Positions 15,599 through 23,510 of a stretch of DNA of 39,849 nt are shown here, piece by piece. A program made the position numbers and the translations under genes. Position 1 is the first letter of the stretch, and each line of letters opens with the position of its first letter. The DNA is taken from assembly GCA_002386065.1 (NCBI GenBank), contig DGES01000129.1:34864-74712 (forward strand). The letters run 5' to 3'. The notes below the pieces were generated by a model. It searched no databases. It was not told the origin of the DNA and saw only the letters and a list, made by a program, of their open reading frames with translations. The DNA comes from Firmicutes bacterium UBA3920 (GTDB lineage Bacteria; Bacillota; Clostridia; Caldicoprobacterales; Xylanivirgaceae).

Positions 15599-18031
15599 AT
15601 GAAGGGGATTATCATGGCAGGAGGAGAAGGCTCAAGACTTAGACCGCTTACCTGTGATTTACCAAAACCAATGGTCACAATTATGAATAAAGTGGTAATG
15701 ACATATAGTATAGACCTTTTAAGGAAATATAATATAAGAGATATAGGAGTTACTTTACAATATCTTCCGCATATAATACAAAATTATTATGGTAGTGGAA
15801 GAGAGTTTGGTGTAAGACTTAAATATTTCATAGAAGATAAACCACTGGGAACAGCAGGAAGTGTCAAAAATGGAGAAGAATTTTTAGATGAGACATTTAT
15901 AGTCATAAGCGGTGATGCCTTAACGAATATAGATCTGTCAAAGGTTATAGATTTTCACAGAACTAAGGGAGCAATGGCTACATTGGTTTTGAAGAAAGTG
16001 GCTATTCCTTTGGAATATGGAGTTGTGATTACAAATAAAGAAAACGAAATTACCAGATTCGTGGAAAAGCCCAATTGGGGGGAAGTATTTAGTGATACTG
16101 TAAATACAGGTATATATATATTAGAGCCAGAAGTACTTAAATATATTGAACCGAATACTAAATTTGATTTTAGTAAAGATTTATTTCCTATACTATTAAA
16201 ACAAGGGAAGCCCATGTATGGTTATATAACCGATGAATACTGGTGTGATATAGGAAGTCCAGAGACCTATTTAAAGGCCCATTTTGATGTTCTCGATGGA
16301 AAAGTAGGCGAAGTAGATATAGATGGAGAATATAAGACTTTGGGAAGAGCGGATATAAGGCTAGGCAAAGGCTGTGATATACATCCTACTGCAATAATAG
16401 AGGCACCATGTTTTATTGGTGAATATAATCATATTGGAGCAAATGCCCATATAGGTCCATATACTGTTATGGGGACGCATAATATAGTAGGTGAGACGAG
16501 TAATATTGCAAAGACTGTGATATGGAATAATACAACAATTGGTAGGGAGACTGAACTTAAGGGGACAACTATATGTAATAAAGTGAAGATACAGCAACGT
16601 GCAAGAATATATGAAAATACTGTGATAGCCGATGAATGTTATATTGGGGAAGCAACGGTTATAAAGCCCTTTGTTAAGATATGGCCTTCTAAGAAAATTG
16701 GTAATGATATGATCATAACGGAAAATATAGTATGGAGTAGTGGTCAGGATAATACATTGTTTACTCAAGATGGAATTATAGGACAGGCAATAGTAGATAT
16801 AAGTCCACAGTTCGCAATCAGACTAGGAGCTGCATATGGTTCCATATTGAAACTAGGAAATCAAGTGGGAATATGTGGTGATAATAGTCATATAACTCAT
16901 ATGATAAAATATAGTATTGTTTCGGGAATGCTATCAGTGGGATTAGAAGTCTATGATTTGGGACAAATCCCTACTTCAGTACTGAGATACTCAATTGATA
17001 AATTAGGCTTAGATGGAGGTATATGTATATTAAATCAGGATAATGGGAATTTAAACATCCAAATAATAGGTCAAAAGGGTATTAATATTTCATCGGATGA
17101 AGAACGTAAGATACAAAATTCTTTTTTAAGGAATGATTTTTATATGCAGCCACCAGATAAGATAAAGGGTGTAAAAATACTAAATGGTGTGTTGCAATTT
17201 TATATAGCGGAAATTTTAGATTCGATAGATAGAAAAGACATAAAAGCAAGGGAATATAATATTTTTATAGAAAATACAGGATGGGCATCAAAAATACTAA
17301 AAGACATCTTGCAAAACTTAGGATGTAACATAGAATATGGTACTGGAATAGATAGAGTTATAATTAATAAAATGGGATATGAATATGATATAGGTATAGA
17401 ATTATTAAATAATGGTGAACAGCTCATATTATATGATGAAACAGGAAAAGTGATCAGGGACGAAAAATTACTTGCACTTATTGTTTTAATAAGTCTCAAA
17501 CAAAATAAGGGATGTAATATAGTAGTTCCGCATACTGCACCGAGTATAGTAGAGGATATTGCAGAAAAATATATGGGAAGAGTAATGAGGACTAAAACTT
17601 CAAAAAATGCCATCATGAACTCTATATATGATATGAATGGAAAAGAAGCAGAAAATTTGTTTAGATTATATTTTGATAGTAATGTTTTGATAGTCAAAAT
17701 ATTGGATGTTTTGGCTAGAGAAAAAACTACGTTGTCGAGTCTATCCTCTGAATTACCTAATTACCATATGCAAGAAAGAGAGATTGATTGTCCTTGGGAG
17801 TGGAAGGGCAAGATAATTCGTTCTCTCATAGAAGACGATGATTTAAATTCAAATGATATGGAATTGGATGAAGGAATCAAAATCAAGCATAAAAATGGTT
17901 GGGTATTAATATTACCTGATAATGATAATGCTTTTTGTAGACTATATAGTCAAGGTTATACTGAAGAATATGCAACGGAATTGGCAGATTTTTATGAAAA
18001 AAAAATAAAAGATATAAAGGAAAAAGATTAA
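15599..18031 (+). CDS. sugar-nucleotidyltransferase fused to degenerate phosphomannomutase domain
   Basis: An 810-residue fusion. Residues 1-235 form a GDP-mannose pyrophosphorylase-type nucleotidyltransferase with GGEGSRLRPLTCDLPKPM, ISGDALTNIDL and VEKPNWGEVFSDTVNTGIY. About 250-370 is a left-handed beta-helix of hexapeptide repeats (HPTAIIEAPCFIGEYNHIGA). The remaining 430 residues align with phosphohexomutases (GQVGICGDNS, LDGGICILNQDN) but lack the phosphoserine TASHNP motif, the DGDGDR metal loop and the RPSGTEP phosphate site. The transferase half is probably active; the mutase half is probably not. Likely role is activated-sugar supply for surface polysaccharide. GAAAGG precedes the ATG. 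It stands alone between two terminators. Confidence 0.88.
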   Translation: MKGIIMAGGEGSRLRPLTCDLPKPMVTIMNKVVMTYSIDLLRKYNIRDIGVTLQYLPHIIQNYYGSGREFGVRLKYFIEDKPLGTAGSVKNGEEFLDETFIVISGDALTNIDLSKVIDFHRTKGAMATLVLKKVAIPLEYGVVITNKENEITRFVEKPNWGEVFSDTVNTGIYILEPEVLKYIEPNTKFDFSKDLFPILLKQGKPMYGYITDEYWCDIGSPETYLKAHFDVLDGKVGEVDIDGEYKTLGRADIRLGKGCDIHPTAIIEAPCFIGEYNHIGANAHIGPYTVMGTHNIVGETSNIAKTVIWNNTTIGRETELKGTTICNKVKIQQRARIYENTVIADECYIGEATVIKPFVKIWPSKKIGNDMIITENIVWSSGQDNTLFTQDGIIGQAIVDISPQFAIRLGAAYGSILKLGNQVGICGDNSHITHMIKYSIVSGMLSVGLEVYDLGQIPTSVLRYSIDKLGLDGGICILNQDNGNLNIQIIGQKGINISSDEERKIQNSFLRNDFYMQPPDKIKGVKILNGVLQFYIAEILDSIDRKDIKAREYNIFIENTGWASKILKDILQNLGCNIEYGTGIDRVIINKMGYEYDIGIELLNNGEQLILYDETGKVIRDEKLLALIVLISLKQNKGCNIVVPHTAPSIVEDIAEKYMGRVMRTKTSKNAIMNSIYDMNGKEAENLFRLYFDSNVLIVKILDVLAREKTTLSSLSSELPNYHMQEREIDCPWEWKGKIIRSLIEDDDLNSNDMELDEGIKIKHKNGWVLILPDNDNAFCRLYSQGYTEEYATELADFYEKKIKDIKEKD

Positions 18032-18043
18032 TTTTGTCAATAT

Positions 18044-18067
18044 GGGCACTTAATAAGCCCTTTTTTT
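18044..18067 (+). terminator. rho-independent terminator
   Basis: GGGC (18044-18047) and GCCC (18057-18060), extendable through TT/AA pairs, are followed directly by a run of seven T, 12 bases after the fusion gene's stop. Confidence 0.78.
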
Positions 18068-18133
18068 GTGATTGTTTGTATAATCTAAACCATGGCTTAT
18101 ATTGGAATTCATCCCTTTACTTTGAAACAATTG

Positions 18134-18162
18134 TTGCACATTTTTATTAAATCAAGTATAAT
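18134..18162 (+). promoter_or_regulatory. sigma-A type promoter for rnj
   Basis: TTGCAC (18134-18139), an exact 17-base spacer, and a consensus TATAAT (18157-18162) precede the RNase J gene, giving a leader of about 55 bases. Confidence 0.75.
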
Positions 18163-18222
18163 TAAAATAATATTGGATGTGTGCGGATTTTAAATATTAT
18201 AAAATTAGGAGGAATTGCATTA

Positions 18223-19986
18223 GTGACGTCAAATAACAACAAAAATAACTTAAATAATAAAAACAACAAGGGCAACAAAAATAATAAGAATAATTATAAC
18301 GGTAAGAAGGGCAATGGTAAGAATAATAATCTTAAGGATATCCTTAAGATTATTACACTCGGTGGTGTATACGAGATAGGGAAAAATATGACGGTATTGG
18401 AATATGGAAATGATATAATACTTATAGATTGTGGCATGACATTTCCAGAGGACGAGATGTTAGGTGTAGATTTAGTTATTCCCGATATTACTTATCTGAC
18501 ACGGAATAAGAATAGGATTCGAGGAATAGTAGTTACACATGGACATGAGGATCATATTGGTGCACTTCCATATGTTTTAAGGGAAATAAATGTTCCGGTA
18601 TATGGTACCAAGCTTACCATAGGATTACTTGAGAATAAATTAAAAGAGTATAATATTCAAAATGCAAAATTAAATAGAATAAAACCTGGAGGTAAGATTA
18701 AATTAGGCTGTTTTACTGTAGAGTTTATAAGGACAAGTCATAGTATTGCAGATGCAGTGGCTCTTGCAATATATACACCTGTTGGAACTATAATTCATAC
18801 AGGAGACTTTAAAATTGACTATACTCCTATTGACGGTCAGGTTATAGATCTTGCTAGATTTGCCCAATTAGGAGAAAAAGGAGTATTAGCTCTACTTGCT
18901 GATAGTACCAATGTAGAGCGGCCTGGTTATACAATGTCAGAGCGAACAGTAGGTGAAACGTTTGAGGATATTTTTGGAACTGCTCAAGGCCGAATAATTG
19001 TAGCAACTTTTGCATCCAATATACACAGAATACAGCAGATAATAGATGCTGCAGTAAAATTCGACAGAAAAGTGGCTATATCGGGAAGAAGCATGATAAA
19101 TGTGGTGAGCGTGGCTCTTGAATTAGGCTATTTAAACGTTCCCAAAAATACACTCATAGATTTAGATAGGATAAATGATTATCCCGCAAATAAAATAACG
19201 GTTATCACTACTGGGACACAAGGTGAACCTATGTCAGCTCTCTCGCGTATGGCTGCATCAATGCATAGGCAATTAGAAATTACTCCGGGAGATATGGTGA
19301 TAATATCTGCAAATCCTATTCCAGGTAATGAAAAACTTGTTTCTAAAGTCATCAATCAATTATTTGAAAAGGGTGCAGAAGTAATATATGAAGCATTGGC
19401 AGATGTACATGTGTCAGGGCATGCATGTCAGGAAGAACTAAAGCTTATTCATACATTAGTTAAGCCTAAATTTTTCATTCCCGTCCATGGCGAATATAGG
19501 CATCTTAAGAGACATGCCCAGTTAGCAGAATCACTGGGGATGCCTAAGGAAAATATATTTATTCCGAAGATAGGTTCTATATTGGCTTTGACTAAAAACT
19601 CATGTAAATTTGCAGGAAGTGTTCCTGCAGGAAGAATTTTAGTAGATGGACTAGGGGTTGGTGATGTAGGCAATATTGTCTTGAGGGATAGAAAGCATTT
19701 AGCTCAAGATGGACTTATGGTAGTTGTTGTAACTATATCAGGAGATACGGGCGAGATGATTGCTGGTCCTGATATTATCTCTAGGGGATTTGTATATGTA
19801 AGGGAATCTGAGGAGCTTATGAATGAAGCTCGACAACTGGTTAAATCTATACTTGAGGAATGTGAGGAAAAGAATATAACCGATTGGGCTACCTTAAAAT
19901 CTAATATCAAAAATGGGCTAAGATCTTTATTATATGAAAAGACTAAGAGGAATCCCATGATATTGCCCATTATTATGGAGATATAA
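18223..19986 (+). CDS. rnj: ribonuclease J with Asn/Lys-rich N-terminal extension
   Basis: A 587-residue metallo-beta-lactamase/beta-CASP exo- and endoribonuclease central to mRNA decay and rRNA maturation. The zinc motif is H106-G-H108-E-D110-H111 in VVTHGHEDHIGALPYV; HTGDFKIDYTPIDG, ISANPIPGNEK and VHVSGHACQEELKL follow. GTG 18223 is chosen because AGGAGG (18207-18212) precedes it; an in-frame GTG at 18181 lacks a site. Residues 2-43 are an Asn/Lys/Gly tract before the conserved core begins at about LKIITLGGVYEIGKN, making the protein longer at this end than usual RNase J (about 555 residues). A perfect 32-bp palindrome lies at the junction. Confidence 0.94.
   Translation: MTSNNNKNNLNNKNNKGNKNNKNNYNGKKGNGKNNNLKDILKIITLGGVYEIGKNMTVLEYGNDIILIDCGMTFPEDEMLGVDLVIPDITYLTRNKNRIRGIVVTHGHEDHIGALPYVLREINVPVYGTKLTIGLLENKLKEYNIQNAKLNRIKPGGKIKLGCFTVEFIRTSHSIADAVALAIYTPVGTIIHTGDFKIDYTPIDGQVIDLARFAQLGEKGVLALLADSTNVERPGYTMSERTVGETFEDIFGTAQGRIIVATFASNIHRIQQIIDAAVKFDRKVAISGRSMINVVSVALELGYLNVPKNTLIDLDRINDYPANKITVITTGTQGEPMSALSRMAASMHRQLEITPGDMVIISANPIPGNEKLVSKVINQLFEKGAEVIYEALADVHVSGHACQEELKLIHTLVKPKFFIPVHGEYRHLKRHAQLAESLGMPKENIFIPKIGSILALTKNSCKFAGSVPAGRILVDGLGVGDVGNIVLRDRKHLAQDGLMVVVVTISGDTGEMIAGPDIISRGFVYVRESEELMNEARQLVKSILEECEEKNITDWATLKSNIKNGLRSLLYEKTKRNPMILPIIMEI
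18324..18355. repeat. 32-bp perfect palindrome inside rnj
   Basis: The 16 bases 18324-18339 (TAATAATCTTAAGGAT) are exactly inverted at 18340-18355 with no spacer. It codes for NNLKDILKII at the boundary of the Asn-rich head and the catalytic core. In mRNA it would fold into a hairpin of about 14 bp about 100 bases after the start codon. Confidence 0.9.
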
Positions 19987-20021
19987 CTTAATGAGCTGAT
20001 CTAATTTTAAAATAGAGTGAA

Positions 20022-20039
20022 AACCTATGATTTTAGGTT
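20022..20039 (+). terminator. possible weak terminator after rnj
   Basis: AACCTA and TAGGTT flank a 6-base loop and are followed by GCTTTAACTT. The stem is short and the tail poor, so this is only a possibility. Confidence 0.3.
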
Positions 20040-20047
20040 GCTTTAAC

Positions 20048-20076
20048 TTGTAAATATTATATAGATAATATATAAT
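20048..20076 (+). promoter_or_regulatory. candidate promoter for the mltG group
   Basis: TTGTAA (20048-20053), 17 bases, and TATAAT (20071-20076). It would start a leader of about 225 bases before mltG, containing the hairpin at 20161-20197. Apart from these elements I see nothing else in the 320-base gap 19987-20306. Confidence 0.5.
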
Positions 20077-20160
20077 TATATAAAGTTCAGCTAAGCTCAA
20101 AATAGGACAAGTTTAAAACTAAAAACAAAATTGTTCCTGTAATAATGAAAGATTTATTAT

Positions 20161-20197
20161 ACAGCTCTTATCTCTACTTTAATGGGATAAGAGCTGT
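20161..20197. repeat. 12-bp perfect inverted repeat in the mltG leader
   Basis: ACAGCTCTTATC (20161-20172) is exactly inverted at 20186-20197 around a 13-base loop. Neither side has a T tract, so it is not a standard terminator. It lies 110 bases before the mltG start. Confidence 0.75.
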
Positions 20198-20306
20198 TGA
20201 ACAGTATGAGATCAAAAATAAATTTTAAAGGTAATAGAAAAATATAAGTATGTATTTCTTTCTTAGTTTTAGTTAGAGGTAAATTATTTGTATTGGAGGG
20301 TGACCG

Positions 20307-21482
20307 ATGTCCCAACCCGTTATAAAAAAAGAGAAAAAATCTGTTGCAAGGAGAGGAGAAGATATATCTTCTCAACATCCTATCCTTAGGAAGTTACTTA
20401 TATATGTAATCAGTTTTTGTATAGTTGTCGGGACAGTAACTTTTGCAGTAAAATATACCTATAAAAAGTTTACAAGTCCAATGGATCCCAATGATAACAG
20501 TGATGTTATAATTGTAATTCCTATGGGTACATCTGCTCGGGGTATAGGTAATATTCTATATGATGAAGGGCTCATTCAAAATAAAGGTGTTTTTAAAATT
20601 TTCATGGAACTCTCAGGTAAATCTTCTAATGTGCAAGCAGGAAAATATAAGCTAAAAAAGAGTATGAGTCTTCCGGAAATAGTGGAGGCCATCACATCGG
20701 GAGAAGGTGCCATTCCACAGAAAAAAATTACTATTCCTGAAGGTAAAACTGTAGCAGAGATAGCCAATGCCCTCGCTGAAAGTGGAAAGTTTTCTTTTAC
20801 AGAGGAAGAATTTATAAAAGAAGCTGCAAATATTAAAAAATACGAAAAGCAATTTACTTTTTTACAAGAAATACCTGAGGAGAGGCGAGATATAGACAAA
20901 TATCCATATCCATTAGAGGGATATTTATTTCCTGAGACATATTTTGTAGATGAAGGTTCTACGCCGGAGGATATAATAAAGACAATGCTATCACAATTTG
21001 CTAAAGTATATAATGCAGAATATCAGTCTAGGGCTGATGAATTGAATTTAACCACTGATCAGGTTGTAACATTGGCATCTATAGTGCAACGTGAGGCAAG
21101 ACTCAAGGAAGAATTTCCTAAAATTGCAGCAGTATTCCATAATAGAATAAATAGAGATATGCCACTTGAGTCATGTGCTACAATACGCTATATAACAGGC
21201 AAAAATATATTATATGTCACAAATGAAGAGGCCCAAATTGAATCTAAGTACAATACCTACAAATATAAAGGTTTACCAATAGGTCCTATAGCATGTCCAG
21301 GTGAACTTGCTATAAAATCTGTGTTATATCCTGATGAAGAGATGATGGATCCAGAAAAACCTTACCTCTATTTTGTGCTTATGGATCCGAATGAGGGTAG
21401 ACATTCATTTAATTATGATTATGATTCACATATAAAAGATAAGAAAAAATATGAGAAATTATGGAAAAATAGTTCAAATTAA
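20307..21482 (+). CDS. mltG: endolytic murein transglycosylase MltG (YceG/YrrL)
   Basis: A 391-residue membrane-anchored lytic transglycosylase thought to set glycan strand length. A cytoplasmic basic head is followed by one membrane segment (LLIYVISFCIVVGTVTFAV, about 32-50), a LysM-like region and the YceG catalytic domain. The catalytic glutamate matching E. coli E218 is Glu263 in ASIVQREAR. YLFPETYFV, VFHNRINRDMPLESCATI and YNTYKYKGLPIGPIACPG are clear. GGAGGGTGACC precedes the ATG. In B. subtilis the order yrrL-yrrM-yrrN is the same, supporting all three identifications. Confidence 0.93.
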   Translation: MSQPVIKKEKKSVARRGEDISSQHPILRKLLIYVISFCIVVGTVTFAVKYTYKKFTSPMDPNDNSDVIIVIPMGTSARGIGNILYDEGLIQNKGVFKIFMELSGKSSNVQAGKYKLKKSMSLPEIVEAITSGEGAIPQKKITIPEGKTVAEIANALAESGKFSFTEEEFIKEAANIKKYEKQFTFLQEIPEERRDIDKYPYPLEGYLFPETYFVDEGSTPEDIIKTMLSQFAKVYNAEYQSRADELNLTTDQVVTLASIVQREARLKEEFPKIAAVFHNRINRDMPLESCATIRYITGKNILYVTNEEAQIESKYNTYKYKGLPIGPIACPGELAIKSVLYPDEEMMDPEKPYLYFVLMDPNEGRHSFNYDYDSHIKDKKKYEKLWKNSSN

Positions 21483-21510
21483 GATCCACTCAAATGTGGA
21501 TCTTAATTTT
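21479..21510 (+). terminator. rho-independent terminator after mltG
   Basis: TTAAGATCCAC (21479-21489) pairs perfectly with GTGGATCTTAA (21496-21506) around TCAAAT, followed by TTTTG. The mltG stop codon is inside the stem. Confidence 0.82.
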
Positions 21511-21529
21511 GTAATGGAGGTGTTTGTAA

Positions 21530-22183
21530 ATTAGTCTCATATACAAGGAATATATAAAGCACTACTTGGACAACTTAATAAGTTATGAAGAGGATGAAAT
21601 AATGATTCATATGAGAAAAGAGGCTGAAAAAAAACACTTTCCAATAATGAGAAAGAGCCTTGCATGTCTTATGGACATAATAATAAAAGCTACAAAACCT
21701 AGGAATATATTAGAAATAGGTACATGCATAGGATACTCCTCTTTGGTTATGTACAAAGCTATGGGACAAAGGGGACAAATTTCTACGATAGAGTTAGACT
21801 ATGATTTAGCTTGTCAGGCAAGAAAATATTTTAAGATGGCTGGTGCAGATAGGAATATATTTATATATAATGGAGATGCTGGAGAGATACTAGAATATAT
21901 GGATGGTGTATTCGACATTATATTCATGGATGGACCTAAGGGACAATACTTATCTTATCTAAACCACTGTTTGAGATTATTAAGACCTGGAGGACTTTTA
22001 GTTTGTGATGATGTATTATTCTATGGCATGGTAGCTAATGATAAAATAGTAAATAAAAAGAAAGATACTATTGTCAGAGAAATGAAAAAATTTTTAAAGA
22101 TTATATCAAATCATACAAGTTTGGATACCATAATAATTCCTTTGGGTGATGGTATTTCGATCAGCTATAAAAAAGGAGGATAG
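21530..22183 (+). CDS. O-methyltransferase, TrmR-like (tRNA 5-hydroxyuridine methyltransferase)
   Basis: A class I SAM methyltransferase of the caffeoyl-CoA type, 217 residues from ATT 21530. Motif I is ILEIGTCIGYSS, followed by the acidic STIELDYD, YNGDAGEIL and the FDIIFMDGPKGQYLSYL metal/catalytic region; DDVLFYGMV is also typical. Position between mltG and a U32 gene matches B. subtilis yrrM (trmR), which methylates ho5U34 to mo5U34. A TTG at 21566 is the first ordinary start, but it would discard IYKEYIKHY, which matches the family N-terminus, and has no ribosome site. GGAGG (21516-21520) is 9 bases before ATT 21530. Confidence 0.85.
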   Translation: MSLIYKEYIKHYLDNLISYEEDEIMIHMRKEAEKKHFPIMRKSLACLMDIIIKATKPRNILEIGTCIGYSSLVMYKAMGQRGQISTIELDYDLACQARKYFKMAGADRNIFIYNGDAGEILEYMDGVFDIIFMDGPKGQYLSYLNHCLRLLRPGGLLVCDDVLFYGMVANDKIVNKKKDTIVREMKKFLKIISNHTSLDTIIIPLGDGISISYKKGG

Positions 22184-22193
22184 CATTATAACT

Positions 22194-23420
22194 ATGAAAA
22201 TACCCGAATTATTAGCCCCTGCTGGAAATTTAGAAAAACTTAAGATAGCAATTGAATATGGGGCTGATGCTGTATATATAGGAGGTAAGCAATTTGGACT
22301 TCGTGCTTTTGCAGATAATTTTGAAATCCATGAAATAGAAGAGGGGATTAAATATGCCCATAATAGAGATAGAAAAGTATATGTAACCATGAACATATTT
22401 GCCCATAATAATGATTTTAATGGGATGAAGGAATATATAGAGGCTTTAGCTGATGCGAATGTAGATGGCATTATACTTTCTGATCCAGGCATATTGGATC
22501 TTGTCAAAAAAACTGCACCAAATATAAGTATACATCTTAGTACTCAGGCAAACACTACAAACTGGAAGAGTGCACTTTTTTGGTATAGACAAGGTGTAGA
22601 CAGAATAATATTGGCTAGAGAATTGTCTATTAATGAGATTAAAGCTCTAAAGGCAAATATACCAGAAGATCTTGAAATAGAAGCATTTGTACATGGTGCC
22701 ATGTGTATATCTTATTCAGGGAGATGCGCTCTTAGTAATTATTTGGTGGGAAGGGATGCAAATAGAGGTGCATGTGCCCACCCATGTAGGTGGAAGTATT
22801 ATCTTATGGAGCAAAAGAGGCCAGGAGAATATTTCCCAATATTTGAAGATGATAGGGGAACATATATATTTAATTCCAACGATTTATGTATGATAGAATA
22901 TATACCAGAGCTAATAGATGCAGGCCTTGATAGTTTGAAAATTGAAGGTAGGATGAAAAGCAGTTATTATGTAGCAACTGTAGTTCAGACATATAGGCAA
23001 GTACTGGATAGATATGCAGAGGATCCCGATAATTATATATTTGATACTAACTATATCAAAGAATTAAAAAAGGTTAGTCATCGTCCTTTTACTACAGGAT
23101 TTTATTTTGGTAAACCTACTGCTAAGGATCATAGATATGATGATAGTCAATATATACGTAATTATGATTTTGTAGGCATGGTAGTAGATTATATGTTAGA
23201 TAAAGGAATTGCCGTAGTCGAACAGAGAAATCACTTTAAAGTTGGAGATAAACTTGAGATAATGAGACCAGGAAAACCTTACTTAGAATATGAAGTAAGA
23301 ACCATATTGGATGAAGATGGACAAATTATTGACTGTGCACCACATCCTCAACAGATAGTAAAATTGCCAATTGATATTCCGTTGAGCAAATATTCTCTCT
23401 TAAGACGAAAAAAAGTATAG
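22194..23420 (+). CDS. peptidase U32 family protein, TrhP-like tRNA hydroxylation factor
   Basis: A 408-residue U32 family protein. It opens KIPELLAPAGNLEKLKIAIE and YGADAVYIGGKQFGLRA. The cysteine cluster MCISYSGRCALSN and NRGACAHPCRWKY is expected to hold a metal or Fe-S centre, and the signature EGRMKSSYYVATVV is intact. In B. subtilis, YrrN/YrrO (TrhP1/2) with prephenate hydroxylate U34 of tRNA before TrmR methylates it; only one such gene is here. ATG 22194 lies 14 bases after GGAGG (22175-22179), an unusually long spacing, and an in-frame ATT at 22185 is better spaced, so the exact start is uncertain. Confidence 0.9.
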   Translation: MKIPELLAPAGNLEKLKIAIEYGADAVYIGGKQFGLRAFADNFEIHEIEEGIKYAHNRDRKVYVTMNIFAHNNDFNGMKEYIEALADANVDGIILSDPGILDLVKKTAPNISIHLSTQANTTNWKSALFWYRQGVDRIILARELSINEIKALKANIPEDLEIEAFVHGAMCISYSGRCALSNYLVGRDANRGACAHPCRWKYYLMEQKRPGEYFPIFEDDRGTYIFNSNDLCMIEYIPELIDAGLDSLKIEGRMKSSYYVATVVQTYRQVLDRYAEDPDNYIFDTNYIKELKKVSHRPFTTGFYFGKPTAKDHRYDDSQYIRNYDFVGMVVDYMLDKGIAVVEQRNHFKVGDKLEIMRPGKPYLEYEVRTILDEDGQIIDCAPHPQQIVKLPIDIPLSKYSLLRRKKV

Positions 23421-23422
23421 AT

Positions 23423-23464
23423 AAATAGCTATGTGATAATAATAATATTGTCACATAGCTATTT
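23423..23464 (+). terminator. hairpin/terminator after the U32 gene
   Basis: A perfect 14-bp stem, AAATAGCTATGTGA (23423-23436) with TCACATAGCTATTT (23451-23464), encloses a 14-base AT-rich loop. The tail GCATTT is only moderately T-rich, but position after the stop and stem length favour a terminator. Confidence 0.7.
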
Positions 23465-23510
23465 GCATTTAGAGTAGCAAAATCAGCTATTATAGAGGAG
23501 ACTAAAAAAT

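Noticed and set aside
21084..21098. Gln in ASIVQREAR of MltG where the family often has Glu, suggesting a dead enzyme
   Set aside because: Counting from the recalled E. coli sequence, the catalytic E218 is the second Glu of the EKE motif; its counterpart Glu263 is present here, so only a non-catalytic position differs.
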